NCBI GenBank assembly: GCA_003661865.1
Contig: QMWY01000028.1
Coordinates: 1 to 9,749 of the forward strand
Reading direction: 5' to 3'
Length of the DNA stretch: 9,749 nt
Origin: Thermoprotei archaeon
GTDB lineage: Archaea > Thermoproteota > Thermoprotei_A > Sulfolobales > Ignisphaeraceae
Shown here: piece after piece, positions 7,295-9,749 of the stretch
Layout: each line of letters begins with the position of its first letter
How positions within the stretch are numbered: position 1 is the stretch's first letter
Made by a program: the position numbers and the translations under genes
The notes under the pieces: model-generated
What the model was told of the DNA's origin: nothing
The model's database searches: none
Seen by the model: the letters and a program-made list of their open reading frames with translations, nothing else

Positions 7295-9424
7295 ATGGAG
7301 CTCCTCCTAGGAGGGGTTAGGCTGAAGGTACGTGTTGAGCGCCTGAGGTTTGAGACAGGTGTTGAGTACACAGCGTCGGAGCTCGAGGAGAAGAACGGGG
7401 TGTTCAAGGCGCCCAACTGCAGCAGGGTTGCGCTAAGGGCCATGCCCCTGGGGGGCTCGGCCGCAGCGCTCTATGTCGAGGCGCGCTCCCCGGCCACAGC
7501 CTTCTCATCGAGCCCGCTAACCCTGAAGGTAGGAGTCGACGAGGCCCTGGGACCTGTACTGGGCCTCACATTCTACAACCTGGCTGTGGAATACGAGAAG
7601 GGGTTTGAGTACTACGACCTGCTGGCCAGGGACCGTAAGCCCAGCACCCCCCGGCCGCCAGATGAGATCCCGTACCCTGCTGAGCCCCGGGGAAGGGCCC
7701 TAGCGATAAGCTGCTGGACCTTCCCCTACACGGCGCGGGGGGTCGATGGCGTCTACCCCTACACGGCATTCCTCCTTGCGCAGAGGGGCGATGGGTACCT
7801 AGCCCTAGCCGCCCTTAGCAGCGGCGACGTCTCCTCGAGCATAGGGCGGGGCCTCAGCGTATCGGTGGATACAGGGGTTCCTAGCAGCTCCTTCAGCGGC
7901 TGGTTCCTAGCGGCTTCGCACAGTAACGATCCGTACCGGGCTGTTGAGGAGGTTATGAAGGCGCTGGCCAGGGCCACGAACACGGGGCTGAGAACCGAGA
8001 AGCCCGTGCCGCGCGTAATCTCTAAGCTGGGGTGGTGCAGCTGGAATGCACTTCAGCTAGATGACCTGAGCCACGAGAGCGTCACCAGGATAGTGAGGGG
8101 GCTTATCGAGAGGAGGGTCCCGGTTAGGTGGGTCATAGTTGACGATGGGTGGCAGATCGAGGAGAGCCACCCGGTTGAGGAGAGGCACTGGAGATCCGGG
8201 GTGATATCGGTCAGGATCATCAGGGAGCCGAGGCCTAGGAGCGATAGGTTCCCGAAGGGGTTCGAGGCCCTGGTTAGGGAGCTCAAGGAGGCAGGGGTTG
8301 AGGAGGTGGGTCTCTGGCACACGATAAACGCGCACTGGGCAGGGGGCTACGCAGGGTTCTTCGAGGAGCTGGGGGCCCCCTACGTACCCGATGCGAACAC
8401 AGGTGCCTTCGCCCCGAGCCCCCGCCTCGAGGAGGCTGAGAGGTTCTTCGACTCGCTCCTGAGGCTCTTCAGGACGTGGGGCTTCGACTTCGTCAAGACC
8501 GATAACCAGTGGTACGTCAGGTTCGCATACCCCTACGAGCCGCGGGGGCGCTCAGCATCTTCGCTGGAGCTCGCGCTGCAGCTGGCCGCAGGGCACTACG
8601 GCATGTGGATCCTGAACTCGATGGCCATGACCCCCGAGTGCTACAGCAACTTCTTACTGAGCAACGTGACCCGGGTGTCCCTAGACTACATACCCATGTG
8701 GAGGGGCGGGGCTAGGCTTCACACGATGTGGAACGTGTACAATGCCCTCTTCTTCTCCCACATAACGTACCCGGACTACGATATGTGGATGAGCTACGAC
8801 CCGTGCGCCGAGCTCTACGCGGTGGCAGCGGTGCTCAGCGGAGGCCCGATCTACCTAACCGATAGGCAACCCGAGAAGGCTAACGTGGAGCTCATCAGGA
8901 GGATCGCCCTGCCGAGCGGAGAGGTGGTAAGGGTCGATGCCCCTGGGGTCCCGACGCGCGACCTCCTCTTCGAAGACCCCTACAACAACCCGGTACCCCT
9001 AAAGGTGGCCTCGACGGTGCACGGCATACCCGTGGTGGCGATCCTGAACGTGTACCGCGGCGACAAACCCGTGAAGGGGGTGGTAAGGCTTGGGGATATC
9101 CCGAGGCTCCCCACAGCCGATGAGTACGCGTACTACCTCGTCTCCAAGGGCTCGAGAGGCGTGGTGAGGCGTGGTGAGGAGCTCGAGGTTGAAGTCGAGC
9201 CCTGCAGAGGCGATGTGCTGGTGCTATCGCCTATCCAGGGAGGGGTTGCGGTTATAGGGATCAAGGAGTACCTGCTGCCGCCCTACCCCGTAGAGGTGCT
9301 GCGGAGCGAAGGAGGGGTTGTGGTGAGGAGCGCTGTTGACGGGACGCTGCTTGTGTATAGGCGCGGCGCCTTCGAGGAGATCAGGGTCTCTGCAGGCAGC
9401 ACAATCACGATAGCTCCTTCCTAA
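7295..9424 (+). CDS. GH36 glycoside hydrolase, raffinose-synthase/Sip1 type (probable alpha-galactosidase)
   Basis: A 709-residue enzyme, somewhat longer than the Sulfolobus alpha-galactosidase GalS (about 650). Its layout is an N-terminal beta domain (1-230), a TIM-barrel catalytic domain (about 240-560) and a C-terminal beta domain. Family motifs are GWCSWNA (246-252), DDGWQ (283-287), KTD (401-403), RVSLD (460-464), DYDM (494-497), GGPIY (516-520) and PTRDLLFEDP (553-562); the last two closely resemble plant raffinose synthase/Sip1 proteins. By analogy with GalS (KxD nucleophile, RxxxD acid/base), Asp403 should be the nucleophile and Asp464 the acid/base. Expected chemistry is retaining hydrolysis of alpha-galactosides such as melibiose, raffinose or galactan fragments; transfer to other sugars is possible. 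There is no signal peptide, so it should act in the cytoplasm on imported sugar. It lies 64 bp after the importer ATPases on the same strand. Substrate is inferred, not shown. Confidence 0.88.
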   Translation: MELLLGGVRLKVRVERLRFETGVEYTASELEEKNGVFKAPNCSRVALRAMPLGGSAAALYVEARSPATAFSSSPLTLKVGVDEALGPVLGLTFYNLAVEYEKGFEYYDLLARDRKPSTPRPPDEIPYPAEPRGRALAISCWTFPYTARGVDGVYPYTAFLLAQRGDGYLALAALSSGDVSSSIGRGLSVSVDTGVPSSSFSGWFLAASHSNDPYRAVEEVMKALARATNTGLRTEKPVPRVISKLGWCSWNALQLDDLSHESVTRIVRGLIERRVPVRWVIVDDGWQIEESHPVEERHWRSGVISVRIIREPRPRSDRFPKGFEALVRELKEAGVEEVGLWHTINAHWAGGYAGFFEELGAPYVPDANTGAFAPSPRLEEAERFFDSLLRLFRTWGFDFVKTDNQWYVRFAYPYEPRGRSASSLELALQLAAGHYGMWILNSMAMTPECYSNFLLSNVTRVSLDYIPMWRGGARLHTMWNVYNALFFSHITYPDYDMWMSYDPCAELYAVAAVLSGGPIYLTDRQPEKANVELIRRIALPSGEVVRVDAPGVPTRDLLFEDPYNNPVPLKVASTVHGIPVVAILNVYRGDKPVKGVVRLGDIPRLPTADEYAYYLVSKGSRGVVRRGEELEVEVEPCRGDVLVLSPIQGGVAVIGIKEYLLPPYPVEVLRSEGGVVVRSAVDGTLLVYRRGAFEEIRVSAGSTITIAPS

Positions 9425-9605
9425 CGAGCCTGATCGCCAGTGCGAGGGCGAGTGCCGTAGCTACTGTGAGGACGAGGGTCACAGCGCCCTCTACGCTCAC
9501 GACACGCTCAGTACTCGCTAGGTAGATGAGCGTGATGAGCTCGAGTATAAGGGCCCATACCAGGAACGTTACTAGGCCACGGAGCACGTAACCCCCTATC
9601 ACCAC
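9405..9605 (-). CDS. Small two-helix membrane protein of unknown function
   Basis: I do not recognise this family. It encodes 66 residues with two hydrophobic segments, at about 8-30 (starting LRGLVTFLVWALILELITLI) and about 40-60 (VTLVLTVATALALALAIRLV). A short polar loop, ASTERVVSVEG, joins them, and the tail is the basic RKELS. Codon choice (CTC, CTA, ATA, AGG) matches the neighbouring genes, which supports real coding. The start could be GTG at 9605 or 9602. A GTG at 9587 would place the GGTGGTGAT stretch (9608-9600) upstream as a ribosome-binding site, with long spacing. Its 3' end overlaps the end of the GH36 gene by 20 bp on the opposite strand, and upstream it shares a promoter region with the plus-strand gene at the window edge. 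Confidence 0.55.
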   Translation of the reverse strand: MVIGGYVLRGLVTFLVWALILELITLIYLASTERVVSVEGAVTLVLTVATALALALAIRLVRKELS

Positions 9606-9635
9606 CTGGCCCGCAGATCCCTAAGGGGCCAAGGG

Positions 9636-9648
9636 CTAAAGCTTAATA
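9636..9648 (+). promoter_or_regulatory. BRE/TATA-like promoter in a divergent intergenic region
   Basis: CTAAAGCTTAATA is an A/T-rich island in GC-rich DNA. CTAAAG resembles an archaeal BRE and CTTAATA a TATA box, placing initiation at about 9668-9673, shortly before the plus-strand gene at 9685. The reverse complement (TATTAAGCTTTAG) could also serve the minus-strand small gene starting near 9605, as AAGCTT is self-complementary. Confidence 0.4.
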
Positions 9649-9684
9649 CTATTGCATGCCCATAGAGCTTCTCGGGCGCTTCAG

Positions 9685-9749
9685 GTGAGCGATGAGATCA
9701 GGAGCTTCGTAGAGGAGGCCATGGGCTACGTCCAGAAGGTGTGCTCAGA
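9685..9749 (+). CDS. 5' end of an unidentified gene (partial)
   Basis: From the GTG at 9685 the frame stays open to the window edge and encodes an amphipathic start, VSDEIRSFVEEAMGYVQKVC, with codon use like the other genes. The ATG at 9692 in another frame hits a stop after six codons. An in-frame ATG at 9721, preceded by GAGGAGG at 9712-9718, is an alternative start. The GTG overlaps the AGGTGA ribosome-binding-like sequence, so it would need near-leaderless initiation. The piece is too short to assign a family. Confidence 0.45.
   Translation, partial: MSDEIRSFVEEAMGYVQKVCS

Noticed and set aside
61..8865. The hexamer GATAGG recurs many times on the plus strand
   Set aside because: Most copies are Asp-Arg (GAT-AGG) or Ile-Gly (ATA-GGN) codon pairs inside genes with strong AGG and ATA preference. 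The plus-strand bias follows coding strand, so codon use explains it.

Overview
The window looks like a chromosomal piece of a hyperthermophilic crenarchaeon (Thermoprotei-like). This is inferred from several traits. The coding DNA is GC-rich, with AGG as the favoured Arg codon and ATA as the favoured Ile codon. GTG and TTG start codons are common. Ribosome-binding sites resemble GGAGGTG, and upstream A/T-rich boxes resemble archaeal TATA elements. One gene codes for a membrane-anchored substrate-binding protein with a Thr-rich stalk of a type common in crenarchaea. The genus cannot be determined from the sequence alone.

Layout: (1) Bases 1-72 hold the probable 3' end of an unidentified gene. 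(2) Bases 122-1375 encode a divergent member of the GatZ/KbaZ family, the tagatose-bisphosphate aldolase accessory-subunit family. (3) After a 109-bp gap containing an imperfect inverted repeat and a TATA-like box, bases 1485-7230 carry a complete ABC importer of the peptide/oligosaccharide (Dpp/Opp) type: binding protein, two permeases and two ATPases, tightly packed. (4) Bases 7295-9424 encode a cytoplasmic glycoside hydrolase of the GH36 raffinose-synthase/Sip1 type, most simply an alpha-galactosidase. (5) A 66-residue two-helix membrane protein lies on the minus strand, and its stop end overlaps the glycosidase end by 20 bp. (6) A short divergent promoter region leads to the start of another plus-strand gene cut by the window edge. 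No stretch longer than 300 bases lacks a gene. I saw no tRNA, rRNA, CRISPR array or insertion sequence.

Working model (inference): the importer brings in an oligosaccharide, probably carrying alpha-galactosyl residues, and the GH36 enzyme cleaves it in the cytoplasm. The GatZ-like protein would act on a downstream ketose phosphate, either in a tagatose-type route for galactose or as a stand-alone enzyme, because no catalytic GatY/KbaY partner is visible here. The gene families are well supported. The substrate and the pathway link are not proven by the sequence.
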